Source: Methylobacterium sp. Leaf104 (GTDB lineage Bacteria > Pseudomonadota > Alphaproteobacteria > Rhizobiales > Beijerinckiaceae). From it: a stretch of DNA of 64,000 nucleotides. Both the position numbers and the translations under genes were made by a program. This document shows positions 39,025 through 47,976 of the stretch, in pieces. Location: the NCBI RefSeq assembly GCF_001422885.1, contig NZ_LMMZ01000002.1:51550-115549 (forward strand). Reading direction: 5' to 3'. A model generated the notes under the pieces. That model had not been told where the DNA came from. It saw only the letters and a program-made list of their open reading frames with translations, and did no database searches. Every line of letters starts with the position of its first letter. Positions within the stretch are counted from its first letter, which is position 1.

Positions 39025-40020
39025 TCATCGCCCGAGCGCCTCGATCTCGGCCACGAGGGCGTCCGGGAGGCCGAGCCCCTCGGCCTCGGCCCGGGCCCGG
39101 AGGGCGAGGCGGCGCGCGCCCGGCAGGCGCGCCCCGTCCTGCGTCTCGATGGACCCGGCGAGCTCCGCGAACCGGGCCAGCGCCCCGGGGCCGAAGGCAT
39201 CCGCCGCGAGGGCGATGACGAGTTGCCCGGTGCCCGGCGGGTCGCCCTCGGCGTCGAGGAACGAGCTCGCCTCGCCGGCGAAGCGGCCCCCGGTCAGGCC
39301 GGCGGCGAGGAGTTCCACCATCAGGGCCAGCGCCGTGCCCTTGGCGTCGCCGAGCGGCACCATGGTGCCCTTGAGGGCCGCGGCCGGATCGGTGGTCGGC
39401 TGCCCGGCCGCGTCGAGGGCCCAGCCCTCGGGGATGGCCTCGCCGCGCTGCCGGGCGGCCATGATCGGGCCGCGCGCCACCTTTGAGAGGGACAGGTCGA
39501 CCACGATGGGCGCGCGACCGGGCAGGGGACAGGCGAAGGCGAGGGGGTTCGTCCCGAACACCGCCCGGGAGCCGCCCCAGGGCGCCATGGCGGCGGGGGT
39601 GTTGGCCAGCAGGATCGCCACGAGCCCGGCCTCGGCCAGGGCCTCGACGGGCCGGCCGGCCGCGCCGCAATGGTGCGAGCGCCGGATGCCGGCCGCCGCG
39701 ACGCCCTGCTCCCGGACCAGGGCCGGAAGCTGCTCCAGCACCGCGTCGAGGGCCGGGTAGGCGAAGCCGTGGGCGGCGTCGACGGCGAGGAGGGCGGGCC
39801 GGGGCCGCGTCACCGCGACCACGGCGTCGCCCACCACCTTGCCGGCCCGGACCTGGGCCGCATAGGAGGCCACCCGCGAGAGCCCGTGGCCCTTCAGCCC
39901 GTCGGCCTCGGCGCCCACGAGGGCGCGGGCGACGCTGCGGGCGGCGGGCGCCCGCGTTCCGCAGCGGACCAGGGCGTCGGTGACGAGGGCGTGGGCGGCG
40001 GCGAGGCTCAGGGTGGTCAT
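39025..40020 (-). CDS. comC: (2R)-3-sulfolactate dehydrogenase (ComC-type, Ldh family)
   Basis: NAD(P)-dependent dehydrogenase of the malate/sulfolactate (MDH2/LDH2) family, 331 residues. Family blocks: ADGLKGHGLSRVASYAAQV, the RRSHHCGAAG active-site His region, VFGTNPLAFACPLPG, PIVVDLSLSKVARG and a C-terminal FLDAEGDPPGTGQ. In sulfolactate degraders ComC converts sulfopyruvate to (R)-sulfolactate. Placement right after slcC (2 bp) and in line with suyAB makes that role likely here; sequence alone would also allow malate or ureidoglycolate. Confidence 0.82.
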   Translation of the reverse strand: MTTLSLAAAHALVTDALVRCGTRAPAARSVARALVGAEADGLKGHGLSRVASYAAQVRAGKVVGDAVVAVTRPRPALLAVDAAHGFAYPALDAVLEQLPALVREQGVAAAGIRRSHHCGAAGRPVEALAEAGLVAILLANTPAAMAPWGGSRAVFGTNPLAFACPLPGRAPIVVDLSLSKVARGPIMAARQRGEAIPEGWALDAAGQPTTDPAAALKGTMVPLGDAKGTALALMVELLAAGLTGGRFAGEASSFLDAEGDPPGTGQLVIALAADAFGPGALARFAELAGSIETQDGARLPGARRLALRARAEAEGLGLPDALVAEIEALGR

Positions 40021-40022
40021 GG

Positions 40023-41024
40023 TCAGCCCTCGGAGAGGTGGCGACGCACGGCCTGCGCCGTGACGCGGGACACGCGCACGTTCGATTCCCGGGTCACCCC
40101 GGCGATGTGCGGCGTCAGGATGAGGTTGGGCACGTCGCGGAAGGAGGCGCCGGCGCCGGCATCGAGGGGTTCCTGCGGGAAGACGTCGAGGGCGGCCCCG
40201 CCGAGGTGCCCGGCGCGCAGAGCCGCCGCCACGGCCGCGCCGTCGACCACCTCGCCCCGCGCGGCGTTGATCAGCACCGCCCCGGCCGGCATCCGGGCGA
40301 TCGCGCCCGCATCGATCATGCCGCGGGTCTCGGGCGTCAGCGGCACGTGCAGAGACAGGACGTCGCTGCCGGCGACGAGGGCGTCGAGATCGGCGCGCGC
40401 GACCGTGCCCCCCTCGGGCCGCCAGGCCGGGTCGTCGGCCGGCAGGAAGGGGTCGTGGGCCGAGACCCGCATCCCGAGGGCGAGGGCGCGGCGGGCGGTC
40501 TCGCGGGCGATGGCGCCGAAGCCGACGAGGCCGAGGCGCTTGCCCGAGATCTCCCGGCCCATCAGGGCGTTGCGCGGCCAGGTCCCGGCCGCCACCGCGG
40601 CGGTGGCGCCGTAGGCGCCGCGCAGGAGCAGCATCGCGGTGCCGATCACGTATTCCGCCACCGCGACGTCGTTGGCGCCGGTGGCGGGATAGACGGCGAT
40701 GCCGCGGGCGCGGCAGGCGGCGAGGTCGATGTTGTCGAGGCCGACGCCGAGGCGCCCGACCGCCTTGAGGTCGGGGGCGGCGGCCAGGAGCGCCGCGTTC
40801 ACCTGGGTGCGGTTGCGGACCACGAGGGCGTCCGCGTCGGCGAGCGCCGCCCGCAGGTCCTCCGGCCGGTCGACCAGGGCCGGGTCGTAGAGCGTGGCGA
40901 ACCCGCCGAGTTCGGCCGCGATGGCGGCCTCGTCCATGAACTCGGCGATCACGACCTTCGGCGCACGTCCGGTTCGGACGGGAGAGGCCGGGGCCTGGGA
41001 TGTCGTCCTGTCTGATGCGGTCAC
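40023..41024 (-). CDS. slcC: (S)-sulfolactate dehydrogenase (SlcC-type)
   Basis: D-isomer-specific 2-hydroxyacid dehydrogenase (PGDH-like), 333 residues. The NAD-binding Rossmann motif is GLVGFGAIARETARRALALG; catalytic Arg in LINAARGEVVDG, Glu and His in the final VFPQEPLDAGAG and LTPHIAGVT. SlcC oxidises (S)-sulfolactate to sulfopyruvate, the first half of the racemising pair with ComC. The GTG at 41024 follows CGGAGG by nine bases and lies 35 bp after dctA. Assignment rests on family plus neighbourhood; a generic hydroxyacid dehydrogenase is the alternative. Confidence 0.82.
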   Translation of the reverse strand: MTASDRTTSQAPASPVRTGRAPKVVIAEFMDEAAIAAELGGFATLYDPALVDRPEDLRAALADADALVVRNRTQVNAALLAAAPDLKAVGRLGVGLDNIDLAACRARGIAVYPATGANDVAVAEYVIGTAMLLLRGAYGATAAVAAGTWPRNALMGREISGKRLGLVGFGAIARETARRALALGMRVSAHDPFLPADDPAWRPEGGTVARADLDALVAGSDVLSLHVPLTPETRGMIDAGAIARMPAGAVLINAARGEVVDGAAVAAALRAGHLGGAALDVFPQEPLDAGAGASFRDVPNLILTPHIAGVTRESNVRVSRVTAQAVRRHLSEG

Positions 41025-41059
41025 GGGGCTGGGCCTCCGGTTCTCAGGCACGCGGCCCG

Positions 41060-42445
41060 TCAGGTGGCGGGGATCACGGCGGGCATCGCCCGGTGGCGGG
41101 CCGGGCTCGGGGCGGTGGGGGGAGCGGGCGCGTCCTCGAACGTCTCGTCGGGTTCGTCGAGGCTGTCGAGGTCGGGCTGGATCCGTCCGTCGAGGACGGC
41201 GCGGGCATGGGCGAGGTCGATCTTGCCCTCCCAGCGGGCGATCACCAGGGTCGCCACCATGTTGCCGATGGCGTTGGTGATGCAGCGCAGTTCGTTGAGG
41301 ATGCGGTCGACGCCGATGATCAGGGCGATGCCGGCCACGGGCAGGAGCTGCGACGCCTGCAGGGTGGCGGCGAGGACGAACAGGATGGCGCCCGCGACCC
41401 CCGCGACCCCCTTCGAGGTCACCAGCGCGATGGCGAGGATCCCGAGCTCCTGCTCCCAGGTGAGCGGGATGTTGAGCGCCTGGGCGATGAAGCCGATCGC
41501 CATGGTGAGGTAGATGCACGAGCCGTCCATGTTGAAGGACAGGCCCGCCGGCATCACCAGGCCGGTGACGCCCTTCTCGACGGAGAGGCCGCCGAGCTTG
41601 GCCATCAGGCGCGGCAGGACCGATTCCGTGCTGGTCGTGCCGAGCAGGATGAACATCTCCTCGCGGACGTAGAGGAACAGCTTCCACAGGCTCAAGCCCA
41701 CGTAGAACCGCATCACTCCGCCCAGGAACAGCACGATGAACACGAAGAAGGTCAGGTAGAGGGACAGGATCAGCAGCCCGTACTGGGCCAGGATGCCGAG
41801 GCCGAACTTGCCGATGGTGAAGGCCATGGCGCCGAAGGCGCCGATGGGCGCGAAGCGCATGATGATGCCGACGACCTTCATCAGGATCTCGCCGAAGGCA
41901 TGGATGACCTTGAGGGGAAACTGCCCCTTCGGCCCCATGGCGGCGAGCCCCATCCCGACCAGCACGGAGAAGAACATCACCTGCAGGAGGTCGCCCTTGG
42001 CGAAGGCGTCGACGGCGCTGTGCGGGATGATGTTGGCGATGATCTCCATCACGCTCTGGGCATGGGCCTTGCCGGCGATCGCCGCGACGCTCTTGGCGTC
42101 CAGGCTCTCGATGGTGGCATTGATGCCGTCGCCCGGCCGCAGGAGGTTGACGAAGAGGAGGCCGGCGCCGAGCGCCACGGTGGTCGAGACCTCGAAATAC
42201 ACGAGGGTCTTCAGGCCCATGCGCCCGACGCTCTTCATGTCGCCCACATGCGCGATGCCGACCACCACGGTGCAGAAGATCACCGGTCCGACGACCATCT
42301 TGATCAGGTTGATGAACATGTCGCCGAGGATCTTCAGGCCGACGGCGAAGCCGGGGGCCAGCACGCCCACCACGATGCCGAGGGCGATGCCGATCAGGAC
42401 CTGACCGTAGATCGATCGCAAGAACCGCATTGGCGCCGGTCGCAT
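41060..42445 (-). CDS. dctA: DctA-family C4-dicarboxylate:cation symporter
   Basis: Inner-membrane secondary transporter of the glutamate/dicarboxylate (DAACS) family, 461 residues. Signature sequences are clear: FLRSIYGQVLIGIALGIVVG at the N-terminus, TTSTESVLPRLMAKL, and the substrate/ion motif GLSFNMDGSCIYLTMA. The ATG at 42445 has GGGAGG at eight bases. It lies inside the sulfolactate operon (between suyB and slcC), so sulfolactate, a dicarboxylate analogue, may be its substrate; the known cluster of Chromohalobacter uses SlcHFG instead. The C-terminal 40 residues are an acidic/Pro-rich tail. Confidence 0.93.
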   Translation of the reverse strand: MRPAPMRFLRSIYGQVLIGIALGIVVGVLAPGFAVGLKILGDMFINLIKMVVGPVIFCTVVVGIAHVGDMKSVGRMGLKTLVYFEVSTTVALGAGLLFVNLLRPGDGINATIESLDAKSVAAIAGKAHAQSVMEIIANIIPHSAVDAFAKGDLLQVMFFSVLVGMGLAAMGPKGQFPLKVIHAFGEILMKVVGIIMRFAPIGAFGAMAFTIGKFGLGILAQYGLLILSLYLTFFVFIVLFLGGVMRFYVGLSLWKLFLYVREEMFILLGTTSTESVLPRLMAKLGGLSVEKGVTGLVMPAGLSFNMDGSCIYLTMAIGFIAQALNIPLTWEQELGILAIALVTSKGVAGVAGAILFVLAATLQASQLLPVAGIALIIGVDRILNELRCITNAIGNMVATLVIARWEGKIDLAHARAVLDGRIQPDLDSLDEPDETFEDAPAPPTAPSPARHRAMPAVIPAT

Positions 42446-42579
42446 TGGCGTTCCTCCCACGCGCGCTTCGAACGGGATGTGCCGCTGTGCGGTCTTCATC
42501 CCTTCGCGAAAACCCCGATGGCGTCGGGGCAGGCCGCCGCGTTCCGGGCCGGAACGCGGCGGGAGAGGCTGCGCCCCGT

Positions 42580-43842
42580 TCAGGCGCTCCGGTAGAGCTT
42601 CGTCATCACGAACTCGCGGTGGCCGAGGGATTCGGCGGCCGTGAGCCGTCCGTTCGCGGTCCGCACCACCATGTCGATCAGGGCGTCGCCGGCCTGCGGG
42701 ATGGTCATCTCGCGGGTGAGCACGCCCGAGACGTCGACGTCGATGTGCTCGCCCATGGTGCGCACCGTGCGCGGGTTGCCGGTGATCTTGATCACCGGGA
42801 CGATCGGGTTGCCGATGACGTTGCCCTGGCCGGTGGGGAAGGTGTGGACCACGTAGCCCGCCGCCGCCATCAGGGTCACGCACTCGGCCGCCGCCGAGGA
42901 GGTGTCCATGTAGTACAGGCCCGGCCCCTTGGCGGGGGACTCGGCCGGCTGCAGCGCGTCGATGTAGCGGCAATCGTGACCGATCTTCTCGAGGTTGCCG
43001 AGCGCCTTCTCCTCGATGGTGCTCAGGCCGCCGAGGATGTTGCCCTTGGTCGGCTGGGAATCCGAGAGGTCGTCGGTCTTGTGGGCCTCGATGACGTCGT
43101 CCTGGTAGGACTTCCACATGGCGAACCACTTGTCGCCGATCTCGGGCGTCGCGGCGCGCTCGCGGCAGAGATGCTCGGCGCCGGTGATCTCCGAGGTCTC
43201 GCCGAACACGCCGTAGATCCCCTGCGGGATCAGCTTGTCGTAGAGGTTGCCCACGGTGGGGCAGGAGGACAGGCCGGTGGTGGTGTCGGACTCGCCGCAC
43301 TTCGTCGAGATCCAGAGGTCCGAGATCGGGCATTCCTCGCGGGGGAGCTCGGTGGCCCACTGCACGAAGCGCTTGGCCTGGTAGCTCGCCTTGGCGATGG
43401 TGGCGATGTCGCCGTGTCCCTCGATGCCGAAGCCGACCACGGGCTTGCCGGTCTTGGCGATGCCCTCGACGATCCGGTTGGTCCACTGGTCCTCGATGCC
43501 GATGACCACCACGGCGGCGACGTTCGGGTTCGAGCCGATGCCGATCAGGGTGCGGAAGTGGAGCTCGAGATCCTCGCCGAACTGCAGGCGGCCGTAGGCG
43601 TGGGGCAGGGCCATGGTGCCCTTCACGTTGTTGGCGACCGCCTCGCAGGAGGCGTTCGAGAGGTCGTCCAGCGGCAGGAGGACGACGTGGTTGCGCACGC
43701 CGACGCGGCCGTTCTCGCGGCGCCAACCCATGAAGGTGGCGGCCTCGATGTCCGCCGAGGGCCGGGCGGAGCCGAGGGCGCGGGAGGCGAACTGGTCGGG
43801 GGCTCCGCCGACGAAGGGGGAGGTGGTCTCGGGGGCGTTCAT
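42580..43842 (-). CDS. suyB: (R)-sulfolactate sulfo-lyase large subunit (UxaA family)
   Basis: Cleaves (R)-sulfolactate to pyruvate and sulfite together with SuyA. It belongs to the altronate dehydratase large-subunit family: [39 protein letters not shown], a Cys-rich region with [19 protein letters not shown] (likely iron centre ligands) and [18 protein letters not shown]. 420 residues. GGAGAG before the ATG at 43842 favours it over the ATG at 43860. It follows suyA closely. A hydroxy-acid dehydratase would be the alternative, but the neighbours fit sulfo-lyase best. Confidence 0.88.
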   Translation of the reverse strand: MNAPETTSPFVGGAPDQFASRALGSARPSADIEAATFMGWRRENGRVGVRNHVVLLPLDDLSNASCEAVANNVKGTMALPHAYGRLQFGEDLELHFRTLIGIGSNPNVAAVVVIGIEDQWTNRIVEGIAKTGKPVVGFGIEGHGDIATIAKASYQAKRFVQWATELPREECPISDLWISTKCGESDTTTGLSSCPTVGNLYDKLIPQGIYGVFGETSEITGAEHLCRERAATPEIGDKWFAMWKSYQDDVIEAHKTDDLSDSQPTKGNILGGLSTIEEKALGNLEKIGHDCRYIDALQPAESPAKGPGLYYMDTSSAAAECVTLMAAAGYVVHTFPTGQGNVIGNPIVPVIKITGNPRTVRTMGEHIDVDVSGVLTREMTIPQAGDALIDMVVRTANGRLTAAESLGHREFVMTKLYRSA

Positions 43843-43867
43843 GATGGACTCTCCGGGCATCGCGACC

Positions 43868-44185
43868 TCACCAGCGCTTCGTCTTGAGGTTCTGGACGTG
43901 GACGTGTTCGCCCTTGGCGACGTCCTTGATGATCTTGCCGATGTCCTGGCCGTACTTGATGGCCGTATCGCCCGCCTTCAGGTCGGCGAGCGCCACCTTG
44001 TGGCCGATCGGGATGTCGTGGCGGACATGGACCGCGAAGGTCGAATCGTTCTCGGTGATGACGCCGAACGCGTCGGTGTCGGCGCCGAGCCCTTCAATGA
44101 CGGCGACGGCGACGTTGTCCAGCGGGCTGTGGGCGAGAAGGTGCGGCTTCGTCCGCCCCTCACCCGATCCGGCGTGGCTGCTCAT
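43868..44185 (-). CDS. suyA: (R)-sulfolactate sulfo-lyase small subunit (SAF domain)
   Basis: A 105-residue SAF-fold partner of Suy[61 protein letters not shown] and a terminal VQNLKTKRW, all typical of the small subunit of UxaA-family lyases. AAGGAGGAT precedes the ATG by seven bases. It is the first gene of the leftward sulfolactate operon; a palindrome lies 47 bp upstream. Confidence 0.9.
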   Translation of the reverse strand: MSSHAGSGEGRTKPHLLAHSPLDNVAVAVIEGLGADTDAFGVITENDSTFAVHVRHDIPIGHKVALADLKAGDTAIKYGQDIGKIIKDVAKGEHVHVQNLKTKRW

Positions 44186-44231
44186 TCCGGGATCCTCCTT
44201 GGTGAAGCCGTCGGCTCTTTGCGGCGACTGA

Positions 44232-44245
44232 GTCTTATATAAGAC
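44232..44245. promoter_or_regulatory. perfect 14-bp palindrome, candidate operator of suyA
   Basis: GTCTTATATAAGAC is a perfect inverted repeat in an AT-rich island upstream of suyA. A near-identical copy lies 151 bp away. A-T-rich palindromes of this kind are typical sites for GntR-family dimers, and a GntR gene is part of the cluster. It probably overlaps the suyA promoter. Confidence 0.7.
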
Positions 44246-44382
44246 AGCATAATTTTCGGCGTCAACCAGGATTGCGCGATGGATGGCCGACGTGGCGCCC
44301 CCGATGCCTCATTTGCCGAGTTTCGAAGGCGGACCGGCGTGGTTTTCCTGGCCCGGGGCGTCCCTCGCTTGAATGGTCATGA

Positions 44383-44396
44383 ATCTTATATAAGAC
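44383..44396. promoter_or_regulatory. second palindrome copy, candidate operator of tauE
   Basis: ATCTTATATAAGAC repeats the 44232 site with one base changed, leaving a perfect 12-bp palindrome at 44384-44395. It lies 81 bp before the tauE-like gene, so each divergent promoter has its own site. Confidence 0.7.
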
Positions 44397-44477
44397 AAGG
44401 ATCCACGGCATCCCGGCCACGGCGCGAACCGCCCGCGCGGGGACGCCCCCGACGATCCTTCGGAGACCGAGACGCAC

Positions 44478-45221
44478 GTGAGCGAGACCCTCCAGATCGT
44501 CCTGTGCCTCGCCTGCGCGGGCCTCATCTCCGGCCTGACGGGCTTCGCCTTCGCCCTGGTGGCCTCCGGCACCCTGCTGTCGGTCCGGGCACCCATCGAG
44601 GCGACCGCACTGGTTCTCACCTGCAGCATCCTCTCGCAGGCCCTGTCGGTGATGCGGCTGCGGACCCTGCCGCCGCGGGCGACGGCCCTGGCGATGATCG
44701 GCCCGGGCCTGCTCGGCGCGCCGATCGGGATCTACCTCCTCAAGGACCTCAACCCCGAGCTGGTGAAGGTGCTGATCGGGCTGTTCCTGATCCTCTACAG
44801 CGCGGGGGTGTCGCTGCTGCGCAGCGACTACCGGGTGTCGTTCGGCAATGCCTGGAGCGACGGCGCCGTCGGTTTCCTCGGGGGCATCCTGGGAGGCATC
44901 GCGGGGCTGTCGGGCGCGCTTCCCACCGCCTGGAGCCTGGTGCGCGGCTGGGAGCCGCGCATGCAGCGGGCGGTCTACCAGAGCTTCACCCTGGTGCTGC
45001 AGGTCTGGTCCCTGGCGATCCTGGCGCTGTTCAATCCCTTCCCGCCCGAGCTGATGGGCGACCTCGCCCTCGGGCTCCCCATCGTGCTGGTCAGCGTCCT
45101 CGTCGGGCTGTCGCTCTTCGCCAGGATCGACCAGCGCCGGTTCCGCTCCCTCGTCCTGGCACTCCTGGCCGCCATCGGGCTGACCACGACCGCCCTGGCG
45201 CTTCCCGGCCTGCTGCACTGA
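44478..45221 (+). CDS. TauE/SafE-family exporter (probable sulfite/sulfonate export)
   Basis: A 247-residue inner-membrane protein with about eight helices of the TauE/SafE family, some members of which export sulfite or sulfoacetate. Family repeat blocks: LISGLTGFAFALVASGTLLS, GPGLLGAPIGIYLLKDLNPE and GFLGGILGGIAGLSGALPTAW. The GTG start has GGAG 12 bases upstream. It is divergent from suyA and shares the paired-palindrome intergenic region, so removal of sulfite from SuyAB is the likely job. Confidence 0.9.
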   Translation: MSETLQIVLCLACAGLISGLTGFAFALVASGTLLSVRAPIEATALVLTCSILSQALSVMRLRTLPPRATALAMIGPGLLGAPIGIYLLKDLNPELVKVLIGLFLILYSAGVSLLRSDYRVSFGNAWSDGAVGFLGGILGGIAGLSGALPTAWSLVRGWEPRMQRAVYQSFTLVLQVWSLAILALFNPFPPELMGDLALGLPIVLVSVLVGLSLFARIDQRRFRSLVLALLAAIGLTTTALALPGLLH

Positions 45222-45238
45222 GGCACCGGCCCCCGGGA

Positions 45239-46255
45239 TCAGCTGCCGGATTTGGCGTGGACGTTGGCGAAGAACAGCTCCCGCCAGTCCCTGGCCCCGC
45301 GCCGGATCGCCCTCGTGCGCGCCATGAAGTCGACGTAGCGCAGGATCGCCTGGGGCGTCGTCGTGAAGGCGACCTGGGGCGAGGCGAGGATCGACGCGAT
45401 CAGGCCCACATCCGACCCGTCGCGGGCGAGGCGAGCATAGGCCATCGCGGCCGCCTTCGGATCGGCCGCGATGGCGGCCACGGCCTCCTCCAGGGCCGCC
45501 GTGAAGGCGGCGTGGACGCCTGGATTGGTCTCCACGAAGGCGGCGGAGGCCCAGACCACGTTGAAGGTCGCGGGCCCGCCGAGCACGTCGAAGCTGTTGA
45601 GGATCGTGCGGATGCCGGGCCTGCGCAGCTCCAGTTCCTGGATCGGCGCGGCGGTGAAATGTGCGCTCACCTCCTGGCCCGCCAGGAGCGCGGCCATGCC
45701 GTCCGGGTGCGACAGGGTCACGGTCAGGCGGTCGAGGTCGTTGCGACGGGCTTCCCCGAGCTCCTTCTCGGCCGCCATCTGCAGGACCATGGCCTGAACC
45801 GAGACCTTGACGGCGGGCAGCGCGATCTTGTCCCGGTCGGTGAAGTCGCCGAGCGACCGGATGCGGTCCGCGTTGGTGTTCATGAGGAGCGGCATGGCGT
45901 TCATCGCCGCCACCCCCTTCACCGCCATGCCGGTCCCGTCGGTCTTCGACCAGAGCAGGACGAGGGGCGGCACGCCGCCGGCCACGAACTGGACCGAGCC
46001 GGACAGGAGCGCGTCGTTCATGGCCGCCCCGCCCGCCAGGGTGACGAAGCGGGCGCCGAGGTTCGGCAGGCCCTTCGCGGCGGCGTGCTTCCGGAGCAGG
46101 CCCTGCTCCTCCATGATCATCAGCGGCAGGTGCCCCAGGCTCGGCTGGCGGGCGATGCTGACCTCCTGCACCTCGGCGCGCGCCGGCCGCAGCCCGGCGA
46201 GGAGGGGCAGGCCCGCGCCGAGCAGCCCCCGGGCCAGAACCTCGCGTCGGCGCAT
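45239..46255 (-). CDS. NitT/TauT-type ABC substrate-binding protein, first of two
   Basis: Periplasmic binding protein of the SsuA/TauA/NMT1-like family, 338 residues, with a leader containing RRREVLARGLLGAG (twin-arginine-like). Core: ARQPSLGHLPLMIMEEQGLL, GGAAMNDALLSGSVQFVAGG, and a C-terminal ASPQVAFTTTPQAILRYVDF. It closely resembles the second binding protein at 52731 in layout, suggesting duplication. It is the last gene of the leftward catabolic operon, far from the transporter's membrane genes at 54684-56370. Confidence 0.88.
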   Translation of the reverse strand: MRRREVLARGLLGAGLPLLAGLRPARAEVQEVSIARQPSLGHLPLMIMEEQGLLRKHAAAKGLPNLGARFVTLAGGAAMNDALLSGSVQFVAGGVPPLVLLWSKTDGTGMAVKGVAAMNAMPLLMNTNADRIRSLGDFTDRDKIALPAVKVSVQAMVLQMAAEKELGEARRNDLDRLTVTLSHPDGMAALLAGQEVSAHFTAAPIQELELRRPGIRTILNSFDVLGGPATFNVVWASAAFVETNPGVHAAFTAALEEAVAAIAADPKAAAMAYARLARDGSDVGLIASILASPQVAFTTTPQAILRYVDFMARTRAIRRGARDWRELFFANVHAKSGS

Positions 46256-46296
46256 GTGTACCTCCCTCGGTCGGAACGGTGATGGGGGTGGCGCGG

Positions 46297-47937
46297 TCAG
46301 CCCGCCTTCGGCCGGCGGATCACGGGGGCGGGCACGCTCTCGATGAGCACGTTCAGGCAGGCCGGCAGGCCGCTCGCATGGGCCTCCTCCAGGGCCTGGG
46401 GCAGGTCCTCGGCCCGGGTGACCAGGGCGCCGTGGCCGCCGAGCGCCGTCGCGACGCGATCGTAGCGCGAGCTCAGGAGGTCGCAGTGGCGCGCCCGGTC
46501 CGCGCCGTACTGGCGCAGCTGGATCTGGTACTCGGCGTTCCAGCGGGCATCGTTGCCCACCACCGCGACGAAGGGCAGGCCGTAGCGCACGGCCGTGTCG
46601 AACTCGGCCATGTGGAAGCCGAAGGTGCCGTCCCCCAGGACCGCCACCACGGGCCCCGCCGGGTCGTGGAGCCGGGCCGCCAGGGCGAAGGGCAGGGATG
46701 CCCCGATGGTGCCCGAGACCCCGTTGATGAGGCGCCGGGAGGCCGGCACCAGGGCCTGCGGCCATTGCCCGATCTCGCCGCCGTCGCAGATCAGCGTGCC
46801 GCCGGGGTGCCGGTCGAGGAAGGCGGCGACGCCGCGGCACAGCTCCACCGGGTGGAGGCGGCCCTCCGCGCCGCGCCGGTCGTCCCAGTCCGGGGGCCGG
46901 TAGGCCACGGCCGCCCGCACGGCGGCGTGCCAGTCCGGCCGGCCGACGGGGCGACGCGCGCCCGGGTGGCGGGCCAGGGCGGCGAGGGTGGGCAGCGCGT
47001 CGGCGGTGCCCGAGACGGCGAGGCGGGCCGGATCGACCCGCGCGGCGAGCGCCGGGTCGGGGTCGACGACGACGAAGCGGCAGGCCGGCGCCACCGCGGG
47101 CGCGTCGCCGAACTTCAGGGTGAAGTCGAGGGGCTTTCCGACGAGCACGAGGCAATCGGCCTGCGCCAGCACCTCGGCGAAGGCGCCCAGGCTCGGATCG
47201 TTGAGGCCGCGCGGGCTCTCCATGCCGAGGACCGGGACGCCGGAGGCCGCCTCCAGCGCGGCCATCCGCGCGCGGCCCTCGGCGCCGCAGGCGGCCGGGC
47301 CGCACAGGATCAGGGGGCGCTGCGCCCGGCCGAGTTCGGCCGCCACCGCCGCGACGAGACCGACCGCGGGCTCGCCGATCCGGATCGTGGCCTCGGGAGG
47401 GGTCGACGGGGCGGCCGCGGCCGGCGCTTCCAGGAGATCGACCGGCAGGCTGAGATGGACGGGGCCGGGCCGGCCCTCGCGGGCGATCCGCACGGCCCGG
47501 GCGATGTCGTCGGCGAGCGTCTCGACGGAGGCGACCGTCCAGGAGGCCTTGGTCATCGGCCGGGCGATGTCGGCCTGGGCGAGTTCCTGGAAGGCGCCGC
47601 GCCCGAGCTCCGACAGGCCGGCATGGCCCGAGAGGAGGAGGACGGGGCTTTCGGCCGCGAGCGCCGTGAACAGGGCGGCGGCGCCGTTGGTCTGCCCCTG
47701 GCCGCCGGTGACCAGGGCCACGCCGACCTCGCCGGTCAGGCGCCCCCAGGCATCGGCCATGTGGACGCAGGCCGCCTCCTGGCGGACATGCACCACCGCG
47801 ATGTCCGTGCCCAGGAGGGCGTCGAAGACCGGCATGATGTGGTTGCCCGACAGGGTGAAGATGCGGGTGACGCCGAGGCGCTCCAGCGTCTCGACGACGA
47901 TGTCGGCTCCGCGCGGCCGGCCCCGGGACTGGTCCAT
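46297..47937 (-). CDS. thiamine-diphosphate-dependent enzyme (acetolactate synthase-like)
   Basis: A 546-residue ThDP enzyme with the three domains of the family. N-terminal PYR domain has the catalytic Glu in VHVRQEAACVHMADAWGRLT; the central domain binds a nucleotide-like cofactor in some members; the C-terminal PP domain shows the metal motif LGDGTFGFHMAEFDTA followed by NDARWNAEYQIQ. No close match to sulfopyruvate decarboxylase or Xsc is evident to me. It probably decarboxylates or ligates a 2-oxoacid made by the upstream dehydrogenase and hydratase. Substrate unknown. Confidence 0.85.
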   Translation of the reverse strand: MDQSRGRPRGADIVVETLERLGVTRIFTLSGNHIMPVFDALLGTDIAVVHVRQEAACVHMADAWGRLTGEVGVALVTGGQGQTNGAAALFTALAAESPVLLLSGHAGLSELGRGAFQELAQADIARPMTKASWTVASVETLADDIARAVRIAREGRPGPVHLSLPVDLLEAPAAAAPSTPPEATIRIGEPAVGLVAAVAAELGRAQRPLILCGPAACGAEGRARMAALEAASGVPVLGMESPRGLNDPSLGAFAEVLAQADCLVLVGKPLDFTLKFGDAPAVAPACRFVVVDPDPALAARVDPARLAVSGTADALPTLAALARHPGARRPVGRPDWHAAVRAAVAYRPPDWDDRRGAEGRLHPVELCRGVAAFLDRHPGGTLICDGGEIGQWPQALVPASRRLINGVSGTIGASLPFALAARLHDPAGPVVAVLGDGTFGFHMAEFDTAVRYGLPFVAVVGNDARWNAEYQIQLRQYGADRARHCDLLSSRYDRVATALGGHGALVTRAEDLPQALEEAHASGLPACLNVLIESVPAPVIRRPKAG

Positions 47938-47976
47938 GGCGTCTCTCTCGGCGATCCGTCGGGCGGGGGCGCGGCC

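Noticed and set aside
46297..47937. ThDP enzyme as sulfoacetaldehyde acetyltransferase (Xsc) or sulfopyruvate decarboxylase
   Set aside because: Tempting beside the sulfolactate genes, but the N-terminal and cofactor blocks follow the general acetolactate synthase/hydroxyacyl lyase pattern, and ComDE is normally split or shorter.
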